Shown: positions 49,975 through 61,423 of the stretch, piece after piece
Layout of the letters: every line of letters begins with the position of its first letter
How positions within the stretch are numbered: the stretch's first letter is position 1
Assembly (NCBI GenBank): GCA_964019155.1
Contig: OZ025240.1
Location: 39,000,715-39,064,714, forward strand
Length of the DNA: 64,000 bases
DNA from: Osedax fenrisi
Lineage: Eukaryota; Annelida; Polychaeta; Sabellida; Siboglinidae
Reading direction: 5' to 3'
The notes under the pieces: model-generated
What the model saw: only the letters and a program-made list of their open reading frames with translations
Told to the model about the DNA's origin: nothing
Database searches by the model: none
Made by a program: the position numbers and the translations under genes

Positions 49975-52900
49975 TTAAATGTTTCTGGTGATTTGATTGC
50001 TTTGTATGAAATATTGTTTTTCGAATGTATGCCACTATTATGTATAGATAATGTATCGTTTACATTAGATTTATTATACGTGGTTTTATCAATTATTATA
50101 TTATCATTTAGTATACTTATTTCACTAGCATCTTGTATATTATCAATACTAATTTTAGATTGGTTTACGTTATTATATATGATTTTTATATCATCTAATA
50201 TTCTTATTTCATTTAATTCGGTACTAGTATTTTTATATATGGATTCTTCAGCATTCATTGGTTGATTTCCATCGTAAATATTATCTATTTTTAAATTGTA
50301 CTTTTCTATTTTTTTTTTCTTGATTTTATCATTATCTGTACTCCTATAACATTTAATCTTTTTTCTAACTAGAGATAATTTCCTATTAGATCGATTTTCT
50401 TCTATTTTTATCTGCATTAATTTTCTTTCTCCAATCGTATCAATTGATGGAGTTCTTTTGTGCAGATAATTAGTGTGTATTTCGCCTTGTTTTGAATTTC
50501 TTAATGGTAGAATTTTGGTAATTTTTTTCAATACTTTTAAAATTGTACTACTTTTTTTTGTCAATGATTGTTTAATAGTTTCTGGTGATTTGATTGCTTT
50601 GTATGAAATATTGTTTTTCGAATGTATGCCACTATTATGTATAGATAATGTATCGTTTACATTAGATTTATTATACGTGGTTTTATCAATTATTATATTA
50701 TCATTTAGTATACTTATTTCACTAGCATCTTGTATATTATCAATACTAATTTTAGATTGGTTTACGTTATTATATATGATTTGTATATCATCTAATATTC
50801 TTATTTCATTTAATTCGGCACTAGTATTTTTATATATGGATTCTTCAGCATTCATTGGTTGATTTCCATTGTAAATATTATCTATTTTTAAATTGTACTT
50901 TTCTATTTTTTTTTTCTTGATTTTATCATTATCTGTACTCCTATAATATTTAATCTTTTTTCTAACTAGAGATAATTTCCTATTAGATCGATTTTCTTCT
51001 ATTTTTATCTGCATTAATTTTCTTTCTCCAATCGTATCAATTGATGGAGTTCTTTTGTGCAGATAATTAGTGTGTATTTCGCCTTGTTTTGAATTTCTTA
51101 ATGGTAGAATTTTGGTAAATTTTTTCAATACTTTTAAAATTGTACTACTTTTTTTTGTCAATGATTGTTTAATATTTTCTGGTGATTTGATTGCTTTGTA
51201 TGAAATATTGTTTTTCGAATGTATGCCACTATTATGTATAGATAATGTATCGTTTACATTAGATTTATTATACGTGGTTTTATCAATTATTATATTATCA
51301 TTTAGTATACTTATTTCACTAGCATCTTGTATATTATCAATACTAATTTTAGATTGGTTTACGTTATTATATATGATTTTTATATCATCTAATATTCCTA
51401 TTTCATTTAATTCGGTACTAGTATTTTTATATATGGATTCTTCAGCATTCATTGGTTGATTTCCATCGTAAATATTATCTATCTTTAAATTGTACTTTTC
51501 TATTTTTTTTTTCTTGATTTTATCATTATCTGTACTCCTATAACATTTAATCTTTTTTCTAACTAGGGATAATTTTCTATTGGGTAGATTTTCTTCTATT
51601 TTTATCTGCATTAATTTTCTTTCTCCAATCGTATCAATTGATGGAGTTCTTTTGTGCAGATAATTAGTGTGTATTTCGCTTTGTTTTGAATTTCTTAATG
51701 GTAGAATTTTGGTAAATTTTTTCAATACTTTTAAAATTTTACTACTTTTTTTTGTCAATGATTGTTTAATAGTTTCTGGTGATTTGATTGATTTGTATGA
51801 AATATTGTTTTTCGAATGTATGCCACTATTATGTATAGATAATGTATCGTTTACATTAGCTTTATTATACGTGGTTTTATCAATTGTTATATTATCATTT
51901 AGTATACTTATTTCACTAGCATCTTGTATATTATCAATACTAATTTTAGATTGGTTTACGTTATTATATATGATTTGTATATCATCTAATATTCTTATTT
52001 CATTTAATTCGGCACTAGTATTTTTATATATGGATTCTTCAGCATTCATTGGTTGATTTCCATTGTAAATATTATCTATTTTTAAATTGTACTTTTCTAT
52101 TTTTTTTTTCTTGATTTTATCATTATCTGTACTCCTATAATATTTAATCTTTTTTCTAACTAGAGATAATTTCCTATTAGATCGATTTTCTTCTATTTTA
52201 TCTGCATTAATTTTCTTTCTCCAATCGTATCAATTGATGGAGTTCTTTTGTGCAGATAATTAGTGTGTATTTCGCCTTGTTTTGAATTTCTTAATGGTAG
52301 AATTTTGGTAAATTTTTTCAATACTTTTAAAATTGTACTACTTTTTTTTGTCAATGATTGTTTAATAGTTTCTGGTGATTTGATTGCTTTGTATGAAATA
52401 TTGTTTTTCGAATGTATGCCACTATTATGTATAGATAATGTATCGTTTACATTAGATTTATTATACGTGGTTTTATCAATTATTATATTATCATTTAGTA
52501 TACTTATTTCACTAGCATCTTGTATATTATCAATACTAATTTTAGATTGGTTTACGTTATTATATATGATTTTTATATCATCTAATATTCCTATTTCATT
52601 TAATTCGGTACTAGTATTTTTATATATGGATTCTTCAGCATTCATTGGTTGATTTCCATCGTAAATATTATCTATCTTTAAATTGTACTTTTCTATTTTT
52701 TTTTTCTTGATTTTATCAATATCTGTACTCCTATAACATTTAATCTTTTTTCTAACTAGGGATAATTTTCTATTGGGTAGATTTTCTTCTATTTTTATCT
52801 GCATTAATTTTCTTTCTCCAATCGTATCAATTGATGGAGTTCTTTTGTGCAGATAATTAGTGTGTATTTCGCTTTGTTTTGAATTTCTTAATGGTAGAAT

Positions 52901-53215
52901 TTTGGTAAATTTTTTCAATACTTTTAAAATTTTACTACTTTTTTTTGTCAATGATTGTTTAATAGTTTCTGGTGATTTGATTGATTTGTATGAAATATTG
53001 TTTTTCGAATGTATGCCACTATTATGTATAGATAATGTATCGTTTACATTAGCTTTATTATACGTGGTTTTATCAATTGTTATATTATCATTTAGTATAC
53101 TTATTTCACTAGCATCTTGTATATTGTCAATACTAATTTTAGATTGGTTTACGTTATTATATATGATTTTTATATCATCTAATATTCTTATTTCATTTAA
53201 TTCGGTACTAGTATT
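46990..53215 (-). repeat. Coding tandem array of ten 597-bp units
   Basis: The repeated block recurs with a 596-597-bp step; equivalent points lie at 47402, 47999, 48596, 49280, 49877, 50473, 51070, 51667, 52263 and 52860. The 684-bp step before 49280 is 597 plus an 87-bp internal duplication. Units are nearly identical at DNA level. At the 5' end the units alternate in a two-unit higher-order pattern: 51667 and 52860 share NITID/KANVN variants, whereas 51070 and 52263 share ELNEIGILDD and SYKAIKSPE variants. Unequal crossing-over or gene conversion explains both. Confidence 0.9.
49965..52192 (-). CDS. Giant tandem-repeat protein, middle segment
   Basis: This segment contains four copies of the DNIQDASEISIL block and is collinear with its neighbours. 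It stops at 49965 because one base is missing compared with the other units: the GAAACTATTAAACAATC of the sister units has become GAAACATTTAACAATC. The frame is open back to the first frame break at 52193. The protein sequence continues directly in the next segment if that base is restored by sequencing error correction or ribosomal slippage; which applies cannot be told here. Unit boundaries fall every 596-597 bp. Confidence 0.65.
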
Positions 53216-54412
53216 TTTACATTTAGATTGTGTAACATTATCATCACTAGCAATATATGTATCATTAATCGAATCAATTGTATCGTCATTATTATTGATA
53301 ATATCAAATGTGTATTTGTTTAAATCATGATCACGTATATTATTGAAATCATTAGTTGGAATGCTATCGTTAGATTTAATATCTATACTTCTATTACATA
53401 ATTGTTGTATTTGATCTGAACTAATATCTATATCAACAAAAGATGCGTTATCTTTACCGTTTATATAATTTTTAACTTTCGCACTTCGTCCATGAGCTCT
53501 GAGTTTTGTAATGTTGTCACTGTTATCGATACATTTTCTATTTTGTTTGGTTCTAGTGCTACAATAATTATGTGTACTATTAGATATATTATCAGATGTT
53601 GGTACCTTATAGTGGTCGTTACCCTTACATCTATAGGAACACGGAGATAGGGTTCTCCTAAACGACGGCGGTTTACAGTCATATAATAATTGTGTAGTCG
53701 AGTTTAAATTCCTACTTAAACTACGAGAGCACTGTTTAACGATATTATTGGCTGCGATTGTTATACCAGATATTCTATATATAACTAACGCGTTTGTATT
53801 CGCTTTCTTATCTTCGCTGCGGTTTCCATGTTCTGCTTCTCGGTATTCACTCTGTTCTCGTTCCTCTGTTTCAGTCAGCTTTGAATTAATTGTTAAACTA
53901 GCGCTGCGTTCACTACGCGAGGTGAGTTTTACTCCGATGTTATTATTTAGGCTGGCGTCTCCGTGTTCGTTTATTTCTAAACACTTAACATGTACTTCTT
54001 CTTTCGTATATCGTTCTTTTCGTATCCACATCGTTCTTCTTCGTGATCTCCTCTGTAATTTCATTTTAATTCCAACCTCTTCACTCATAAACAGTTTAAC
54101 GTACTTTCTTATACAATTAGGTAGGCTTTCTTTATTATCTTCGGTTATGATTTTTTCGAAATTATAAAACTTGTCATCATCTCTCTGCCCCCTCCTTCGT
54201 GATATCCTCATCGATTCTTCTGTAATACCTTTATCTCTATTCATGGTGAGTTTTACGCGCTCTGCGATATAAGTATCGAGTTTGTTGTCATCTCCGTATT
54301 TTATTTTAAAATTCGTTCTATTTAAATAATCTCTCGCACACTCTATTTCCTGTATCGTTATCTTCCTCCTCGTTCTTCGTAATCTCCTCGTATCTCTCGT
54401 TTGTAATTCCAT
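52193..54412 (-). CDS. Giant tandem-repeat protein, N-terminal segment
   Basis: The first ATG on the minus strand is at 54412 (METLQ-like MELQTRDTRR); upstream the frame is open only to a TTG. About 390 unique residues come first. They are Arg-rich (TRRLRRTRRK, RISRRRGQR, LQRRSRRRTMW), with a degenerate repeat of 50-60 residues (ERVKLTMNRDKGITEE, RKYVKLFMSEEVGIKM, NIGVKLTSRSER), then a Ser/Asn/Asp-rich low-complexity stretch. Two 199-residue units follow. The segment ends at TAG 52193-52195, created by loss of one A in a run of five (CAGATAAAATAG in place of CAGATAAAAATAG). Read through both breaks, the gene spans 46675-54412, about 2,580 codons. A LINE ends about 250 bp upstream. Confidence 0.7.
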   Translation of the reverse strand: MELQTRDTRRLRRTRRKITIQEIECARDYLNRTNFKIKYGDDNKLDTYIAERVKLTMNRDKGITEESMRISRRRGQRDDDKFYNFEKIITEDNKESLPNCIRKYVKLFMSEEVGIKMKLQRRSRRRTMWIRKERYTKEEVHVKCLEINEHGDASLNNNIGVKLTSRSERSASLTINSKLTETEEREQSEYREAEHGNRSEDKKANTNALVIYRISGITIAANNIVKQCSRSLSRNLNSTTQLLYDCKPPSFRRTLSPCSYRCKGNDHYKVPTSDNISNSTHNYCSTRTKQNRKCIDNSDNITKLRAHGRSAKVKNYINGKDNASFVDIDISSDQIQQLCNRSIDIKSNDSIPTNDFNNIRDHDLNKYTFDIINNNDDTIDSINDTYIASDDNVTQSKCKNTSTELNEIRILDDIKIIYNNVNQSKISIDNIQDASEISILNDNITIDKTTYNKANVNDTLSIHNSGIHSKNNISYKSIKSPETIKQSLTKKSSKILKVLKKFTKILPLRNSKQSEIHTNYLHKRTPSIDTIGERKLMQIKIEENLPNRKLSLVRKKIKCYRSTDIDKIKKKKIEKYNLKIDNIYDGNQPMNAEESIYKNTSTELNEIGILDDIKIIYNNVNQSKISIDNIQDASEISILNDNIIIDKTTYNKSNVNDTLSIHNSGIHSKNNISYKAIKSPETIKQSLTKKSSTILKVLKKFTKILPLRNSKQGEIHTNYLHKRTPSIDTIGERKLMQIK

Positions 54413-54655
54413 TTGTCTATTAATACTGTATACGTAATATATAATACAATCAATAAACAACTCTAGTTTACTCAATAAGCGTAACTAATTTAATTTGTAT
54501 TATAAGTAAACAATAAAAAGTAAATAATAAAATATTTTTTATAAATTAAAATTTTATAAAATTTAAAATTATTAAAAAAATAAATAATAATTTGTATAGT
54601 GAAACATTTATAATAAACATTTGGTTGTGTTATTTTTGCTTTCGATGGCTATTTA
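54413..54655. promoter_or_regulatory. 5' flank of the giant repeat gene
   Basis: About 240 bp of AT-rich DNA between the ATG of the repeat gene and the 3' end of the LINE. It must hold the leader and proximal promoter if the ATG at 54412 is correct, or an intron if an upstream exon exists beyond the LINE. No specific element stands out. Confidence 0.3.
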
Positions 54656-54867
54656 AAATGTAGTAGTAGTAGTAATAGTATTTATTTATACACAAAGATT
54701 AATATAACATTCTACAATGTGTTTTACTGTTTGTCGAACAGTTTACAGGTGTGGGTTCCCGGATGATTTAACGATCATCCGTAAAAATAATATAATAAAA
54801 TAACATTCTTAAATATAATAATAATATAATAATATAATAAAACGATTACATTTCAAAGAGGGTTAGA

Positions 54868-55410
54868 TAAGTGGTATTTTAGTGGGGAACGTTTAAATAG
54901 CTCCTTGAGTTTATATTTGAAAGTGGTTATTGACATATCTTCTTTGCGTATGGATTGGGGGAGTTTATTCCAGAGAGTTGCACCTCTCCAGCTAAATCGT
55001 TTGTTACCGTACTTTCGTAGTCGTGTAGTCGGTATGTCAAGTCTATATGTTTATCTCAGTTGTATGTTAGTGGTTTGTTTGTGAAGTATGTAAATTATGA
55101 GGTTGAGTTGTTTTTGTAGTTTTGTAAAGTATAGTTAGTAGTTTAATGTTGATGTTGTCAATTGTAGGTAGCCAGTTTAGTGATTTCCGTAAGTTCGTAA
55201 TGCTAGTAGTGTAATCTGTATGTTTTAGATTAAAAATAATTCTAGTAGTTCTATTTACTAATCGGTCAATATTGTTAGTAACTGTTTTGTTTTCTCCGGC
55301 TAGTAAAGAGTTACAGTATAGTAATCTAGACATTATCAGTGAATTTGATAGAATTATAGCTGTTTGTTTGGTTAAGTAAGGTCTTAGTTTTTTTAAATTA
55401 TATATATGAA
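54868..55410 (-). pseudogene. LINE RT thumb/C-terminus
   Basis: MSRLLYCNSLLAGENKTV, LNWLPTIDNINIKLLTILY, then after a frame break YGNKRFSWRGATLWNKLPQS and TTFKYKLKELFK, ending at a stop near 54868. This matches the SRLDYCNSLLAG ... WNSLPxxIR ... TFKxxLKxxLF end of CR1/L2/Rex RT proteins. Confidence 0.8.
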
Positions 55411-55491
55411 AGGAAGAAGTTTGTTTCCTTTTACTGATATGTTTAGAAAGTCGAGTTTGTTAGTAAAGTGGAAACCTAAGTATGTTGTATT

Positions 55492-56997
55492 TTATGTCGG
55501 TATTATATTTATTTTATTTATATTTATTAGTGGAACTGTAGTATTGATCGTGGAATTGGTTATAAAGTTGATGAGTTCAGTTTTTGTTGGATTTAGTAAT
55601 ACATTATTTTTTGTAAGCCAAATTTGCAGTGAGGTTAAACATGATTGTAAGTTAATTGAGTGAATGAATTGGGCGTGTAATTCTATGCCGTCAGCGTAAA
55701 GATTATAGTTCACGTGTGGGAAGTTAGTCAGTAGTTTGTTGAGTGGAAGTAAATAAATGGAAAATAGTATGGGAGAAAGAGTGAAACCCTGTGGGACTCC
55801 ATATTTAATAGCTTAAGGTTGTGACAATATTTCGTTTATTTTAATAGAAAAACTATGACCCCGGATAAAATTTGAAAACCATTTGATAGGTACCTTCCCT
55901 ATACCGATAGATCTAAGTCTTTCTATTATGATGTCAAAGTCGATAGTGTCAAAAGCTGCAGATAAGTCTAGTAGTATCAGTTGTATCGGTAAGTTTCTGT
56001 CTAGTGATTTGTATAAGTCGTCAAAGAGTGATAGTAGTGTCGTTTCTGTACTGTGATTCTTGCGGAATGCGTTTTGTCTTCTGTCTAGTAAGTCGTAAGT
56101 ATTTAAGTATGATATTATTTGTTTGTTTACAATTTTTTCTAGAATTTTAGAAAGTAATGGAAGTTGAGATACTGGTCTATAATTACTCAGTACTTCAACA
56201 TCTAAATCTGGTTTTTTTAAGTAAGGATTGATAATTGTGTATTTTAAATTGTTGGGTATTTCACCAGTCATTAATGAAGTATCAATTATCTGTTTATAAA
56301 TAGGAGCTAGTGTAGAAGCTAGTATTTTAGTCATTTTCAGTGGAATAGGGTCAGAAGGAGATGTTGTCTTTGCTGTAACAATTAAGTTATAGATATCAGT
56401 TATAGTAGGTCATTCAAATTCTGTAAATGTGTGTTTGCAGGTTGTAGTTAGGACTGTCGTATCAGTTGGTAGTAATTGTCGTTGTAAATCTAGATTATAG
56501 CAAAGTTTTTCTACTTTTTCAGAGAAAAAATCACCAAATCTAGTGCAGAGTGTTTTATCTAGATTTGTAGTGGGAAGACTTATTTTATTTTTCTTACCTA
56601 AAAGTATTTTGGTAATGTTGAATAGTTTCTTGTAGTCATGTTATGAATGGTTTATTTTGTTTTTAATGTAGTCTGTTTTGGTTTGATTTAAAAGTATTCT
56701 GTAAGTGTATCTGGATTTATGCAGTTGAGTTCGGTTAATTATTGTTGGGTGTTTTAAATATTTCTTATTTTGAGTTCTAAAAATATGTTTCAATTTCCCT
56801 AGATCTGAGTTAAACCAGGGCTGGTTATCGTGTTTGGTTAAGTAGTTAGTTTTAAGTGGTGCGTGTTTGTTGAATAAGTCTGTTAGTAATTCTGTTAGTG
56901 AGTAGGATGTTAAGTGACATGAAATAACTGATTTATTTATATCGTTTTTAAAGTCATCATAGTTTATTTTTTTGATGTTTCTGTATGTGATTGTTGT
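55492..56997 (-). pseudogene. LINE reverse transcriptase domain with YADG lesion
   Basis: The linker (56997-56335) includes NQPWFNSDLGKLKHIFR with stops near 56643 and 56407. The RT follows: LKKPDLDVEVLSNYRPVSQL, NAFRKNHSTETTLL, LLDLSAAFDTIDFDI, a TAA at 55813, then GVPQGFTLSPILFSIYL and YNLYADGIELH, then LNPTKTEL. The second catalytic Asp is Gly (codon complement of 55687-55689), which would abolish polymerisation even without the stops. Confidence 0.85.
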
Positions 56998-57640
56998 TCA
57001 TTTAGGTGTAGTGTATGGCATTGTAATGGTGAAATCAATGGAATAATGGTCAGTAAGTAAAGTATGTCTTATAGGGGGTTTGTTTAACAGTTTAGAGTCA
57101 GTGAAGGTTAGAATTAAGTCAAGGGTATTTCCATGAATGTGCGTTGGGAAGTTTACATGTTGAGTGAGGTTTAGTTCATTGTAATTCATTTTGAATTTAT
57201 AGTGATGTAGTAAGTCCGTATTTACGTGAAAGTTAAAATCTCCAAGTATTAAAAGATTTTCGGTAGAGTGGTCATGTATAATGTCAGTAAAGTCAGTAAT
57301 GAAGGAACGATAATCATTATTTGGTGGTCTATATATCAGAAGTAGGGACAGTGAAAGATTGTTATGTTTTGTAAGTAGTAAGTCACAGTTAGTCGATTGG
57401 TAGACTTTGGATGATGTGACGATGATGTCTTTTTGTATTAACAAAGCAACACCACCGGCATTTCTTCCATCATCTCTATTTTTTGATATCATGGTGTAAC
57501 CTAAATTTTCAAGTTCGGCAGGGATTATTTTATTTTTAGCATTCAGCCAAGTTTCAGTCAAAGCTATAATATTGTAAGGTTTACTAGCTATGTATGAAAT
57601 TATTAAGTCAATATTTTTTGATATAGATATAGCATTTATC
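56998..57640 (-). pseudogene. LINE endonuclease domain
   Basis: The frame runs from about 57640 through IIALTETWLNAKNKI, GVALLIQKDI, LLLIYRPPNND, LLILGDFNFHVN and LLTDHYSIDFTI to a TGA at 56998. All APE-type motifs (ETWL, YRPP, GDFN, TDH with Tyr in place of the usual second residue) are present. The stop is a CGA-to-TGA change, since the sister fragment at 44475-44870 keeps CGA. Confidence 0.85.
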
Positions 57641-57689
57641 AGTGTGGTCAGTAAGTTTGCATTGGATGATAGTCATGTCGTTTTGTTCG

Positions 57690-57960
57690 TATTTTGTGTT
57701 TGATCAAATTTAAATGATTTATGTGCGGTCGCCACTCCATACACATTTGCGTAACCCTGCACGGGGGCTGCAGAGTACTAGGTCTTGCCAAAGGACCACT
57801 CTGGTTTTGGTTTGGTACTGCTTATTGAATAAAACATTCACATATTCGCAGCTAACCTTCATATCTGAAGGCCATTTCCCTATCCACCTCCTGGGCACCG
57901 CTGGATTGGAGTTTAAATCTATTAACCTATTTCTCCGTGAAAAAAAAAGTATTCTAGTAA
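57690..57960 (-). other. GC-richer 5' leader of the LINE
   Basis: This stretch, less AT-rich than its surroundings, precedes the endonuclease frame on the minus strand and probably is the element's 5' untranslated region with internal promoter. It contains GTGCCCAGGAGGTGGATAGG and GGGTTACGC segments. No protein was recognised on either strand. Confidence 0.5.
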
Positions 57961-57968
57961 TTAAAATT

Positions 57969-58019
<51 letters not shown>

Positions 58020-58029
58020 TATATATATT

Positions 58030-58175
58030 TAGTGATATTTAATATTTCAGTTGTATTGTGGATTAGTAGCCCTAGTAGGTTATTATTTGTTAGCCAGTTA
58101 TGTAGTTCGTTTAAACAGTATTGTAGTTGGGTAAAGTAAGTTATCGTTGAATGTAGTACTATATAGAACTATATA
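58030..58175 (-). pseudogene. Short LINE RT scrap
   Basis: The minus strand reads TQLQYCLNELHNWLTNNNLL, matching the LQxCLNxLxxWLxxNxLxLN block that follows YADD in CR1/L2-like RT. It is separated from the main LINE by a TA tract (57973-58014) and belongs to another insertion. Confidence 0.6.
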
Positions 58176-58261
58176 TATATATATATATATCAAATATATT
58201 CGATCATATATCAACTTTGTATAAACATATTTATTAGTAGCCTCTTATTAACCATATAACA

Positions 58262-58386
58262 GGTTACTTATCAGCACTATTTTGAATAATTAAAAAAAAT
58301 ATGTTTTTAGACTAATTATATATTAAGAATATTTTATTCTTTAAACATTTTTGTGTTTGATTTATGGTTTCTGAGATACCGAGATA
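58262..58386 (-). mobile_element. Family A element, partial copy A5
   Basis: Collinear with about 9670-9790 of A2, through GGTTTCTGAGATACCGAGA, but lacking the terminal GTCCGTATTCGG words. Confidence 0.65.
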
Positions 58387-58544
58387 TAAATATATCAAAG
58401 AATTAATTATAATATAATGATATTGGAATTCTAAGAGAGGAAGAAATGTACAAGCGAACAGATGCGATGAACGTGTTGATATATGTGAGATTAATAATAA
58501 ATGACAGATGCAACTTGAATTCACGGAAAGACACAAACTAGTGG

Positions 58545-59835
58545 TTGCAAATACACTGTATCCTCACAAAAACTTAAGAATACAACATGGTACTCACCAA
58601 ATGGTCTGCAAAATAATCAAATTTACACTATACTAACTCCACACATATTTAAGTCTAGGATTATTAGAATTTCCACGATAATATACTGAGGGGCTGAAAT
58701 ACATAGCGATCATGATCTTATATTATGTAACCTACGCCTTAAACTGCTATCAAACAAACATCATCAATCAATACGAATCAGATTCAATATCGACAGACAG
58801 ACAAAATCCAAATGTTCACCCTCTACGCTGATAAACTTAGCGATAAACTTGAGAAGATTGAAAAAATCAATTGAGACAATACCGTTATTTACTAAAAATG
58901 TTAAGAAATAATAATAAGAACTGCAGTGCTACAGAAATAATAGGCAAATTTGATATTAATATCTAAAGAAAAAACAACCCTACATATGACATTATTTACC
59001 TATGCGACGAGAGAAGATCACTGAAATATAAAAATAAACAAAAACCTGATCTAGATAGCATGTACAGAAAAATCAATGTAAATATTCGGAAGGCAATGCA
59101 AGAAGCAAAATACAATTGGATACAAGTACAGCTAAATATATCGAATACGACATGTGATGTGTACTATATAATAAGATAGCTTATAAAATACTGAAAATCA
59201 TCAAGAAGAAATACTTTCATCATTGAATACAGTAATGAGAAACTATAGTTTCTATAGTATACTATCTGAAGACTCATCGATTCTAAACCGCTAGACTGAA
59301 TACTGCCGCAACTTATATAATTATCCTATAAAACCGGATGTTAATATACTGAACCACACTGAAATACTCATCAAAGACTCGGACCTTAATCTGACAATAC
59401 TCAAATCAGAAGTTAGTGATACTATACAAACATTAAAAGAAGGGAAATCGCCAGGAATTTACAATATACTAAGCTAACTAATCAAACATGGGGGAAGTTC
59501 GACAACAAAGTTCCTCACTCAGATATGCCAAAAATCTTAGGATAATAAAATCTGGCCTACCCAATGAACCCAATAATTGGAAATAGCCATCACCAAGAAA
59601 AGTGACCTGAAAAAATGTTCAAACTACAGAACCCTTAGCTTAATATGTCAGTCAAGTAAGATATTACTTTAAAAAATGCTTAAAAGACTAACACCCCCTT
59701 GGTGAACAAAGTATATCTGTGAAATAATCAGGGTTTGGGAAAAGCAGAAGTACGGACGACCAGATTACAAATGTCAGAACCCTTTAGAAAACATATTGAT
59801 TCCCAACCTCTTCCGCAACGTTGCAATGAAGTACT
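58545..59835 (+). pseudogene. Decayed RTE-like LINE (endonuclease C-terminus to RT start)
   Basis: With many stops and shifts, the frames give an endonuclease end (YTLPNGLQNNQI-like at 58585-58630 and HSDHDLIL-like at 58705-58735), a linker with RLKLLSNKHHQSIRIRF, then RKAMQEAKYNWIQ (about 59090). The RT start follows: EGKSPGIYNI, IKHGGS, CQKIxD...WP, KKSDLKKCSNYRTLSLICQS (about 59590-59655), then LKRLTPLVNKVYL. The last part matches the RT block of LINEs often mis-annotated in animals as craniofacial development protein 2-like. It stops abruptly at the start of direct-repeat copy 2. Motifs are quoted after mentally correcting frames, so residue identity is approximate. Confidence 0.7.
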
Positions 59836-59846
59836 TCAATGATATA

Positions 59847-59889
<43 letters not shown>

Positions 59890-59893
59890 GGCG

Positions 59894-60335
<442 letters not shown>

Positions 60336-60513
60336 CTAACTTAAACTAATTATTTGAATTTGTGTGTACATATGTTAGCAACAATTATAATAATTATATG
60401 AACTATTTTACAAGCTCGTATTTATAATAGATCATCATATAGAGAACACTTAATAAACATGAAAACATACTTGCTTGAGTTATTTATATTGCGGGAGTTG
60501 AAATATGTCATAT

Positions 60514-61423
60514 GGGGGAAAGTCCCGATTACCGACCCCCTCTCGTATCTCAGTAAATATAAGAGTTATCAAAAAATTATATATACATGAACTGTTAGTA
60601 ATTTAATGATAAATATGAATAAGTTTTTTGTTTAAAAAAATATTTAATCCTACAATTGTTATTTGATAAAATGTAATATTCTGTTTTTACTTTTTAAATA
60701 TTTGAATAATAACTTTTTTTAAATCATTGTAAATACTTTATTAATTAAAAGAAAATTTATGTTTTACATAATATTGTAGATCAATAAAATGTATATAACT
60801 ATTATAAAAATAATTTAATTTGAATAACTATTAACCAATATATCTTAATTATAGAAAATCATATGATTTCCCTATTACCGACCCCATGTGATTTATAATA
60901 TCCAATCAAAATAGATCCGTATTTTACTTTAAATTATGTTATAACTTGTTTGTGTATCATTGACATATATTTAGGATTCATGATTCCAGTTATATATATA
61001 CATATTGATTAATAAATAAATATTAAATAATAATATACACTATTTTAATATAATTACTATAAAGTTTAAATGTAATATTACTATTAAAATATAAATTCAA
61101 TACAAAATAAATTACGTCATGTTATAATTAATTATATTTATGTATATCTACTATTTTTAATGGATATTATAATTATACAATTATTTATGCCACGATTATT
61201 TTAGTGGGCCGGTAATAAGGGAAGGGGGTCTGTATTAGGCACATGTACCCGATTACCGACCCCCATGTTTATTATTGTAATTATAAGTATATATTATTTA
61301 AAATAGCCACATTATTCATTGCCATAATATTACTCAAATTACAAACTTTCAAATAAGTATATTTAAAATTGAATAAGTTATTACAATTAATCATTTAGGG
61401 GTCGGCAATCGGAGACTTTCCCC
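60514..61423 (+). mobile_element. Family B TIR element (MITE), complete copy B3
   Basis: Copy of B2 within the second direct repeat. Ends GGGGGAAAGTCCCGATTACC and the complement GGGGAAAGTCTCCGATTGCC (one change in the last word), followed by TA. Confidence 0.85.

Larger units (their letters stand above)
54660..57960 (-). mobile_element. Nearly full-length Rex/CR1-like LINE, inactive
   Basis: In minus-strand order it has a GC-richer 5' leader (57960-57690), an APE endonuclease, a linker, the RT with thumb, and a 3' untranslated region ending in a short (TAC/ACT)n tail (about 54664-54680), as CR1/L2-type elements do. Length is about 3.3 kb with a single EN-RT frame and no ORF1, which fits Rex1-type elements. 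At least four stops and one frame shift interrupt it, and its catalytic YADD is YADG. It lies directly upstream of, and on the same strand as, the giant repeat gene. Confidence 0.85.

Noticed and set aside
47402..53330. Series of plus-strand 129-codon ORFs (hydrophobic, one per repeat unit)
   Set aside because: They are exact antisense shadows of the 199-codon minus-strand units, open because the units lack certain codons. The minus-strand frame is longer, has a unique N-terminus and runs through unit boundaries.
53461..54167. Additional ORFs overlapping the N-terminus of the repeat gene on both strands
   Set aside because: Alternative-frame shadows of the minus-strand Arg-rich region.
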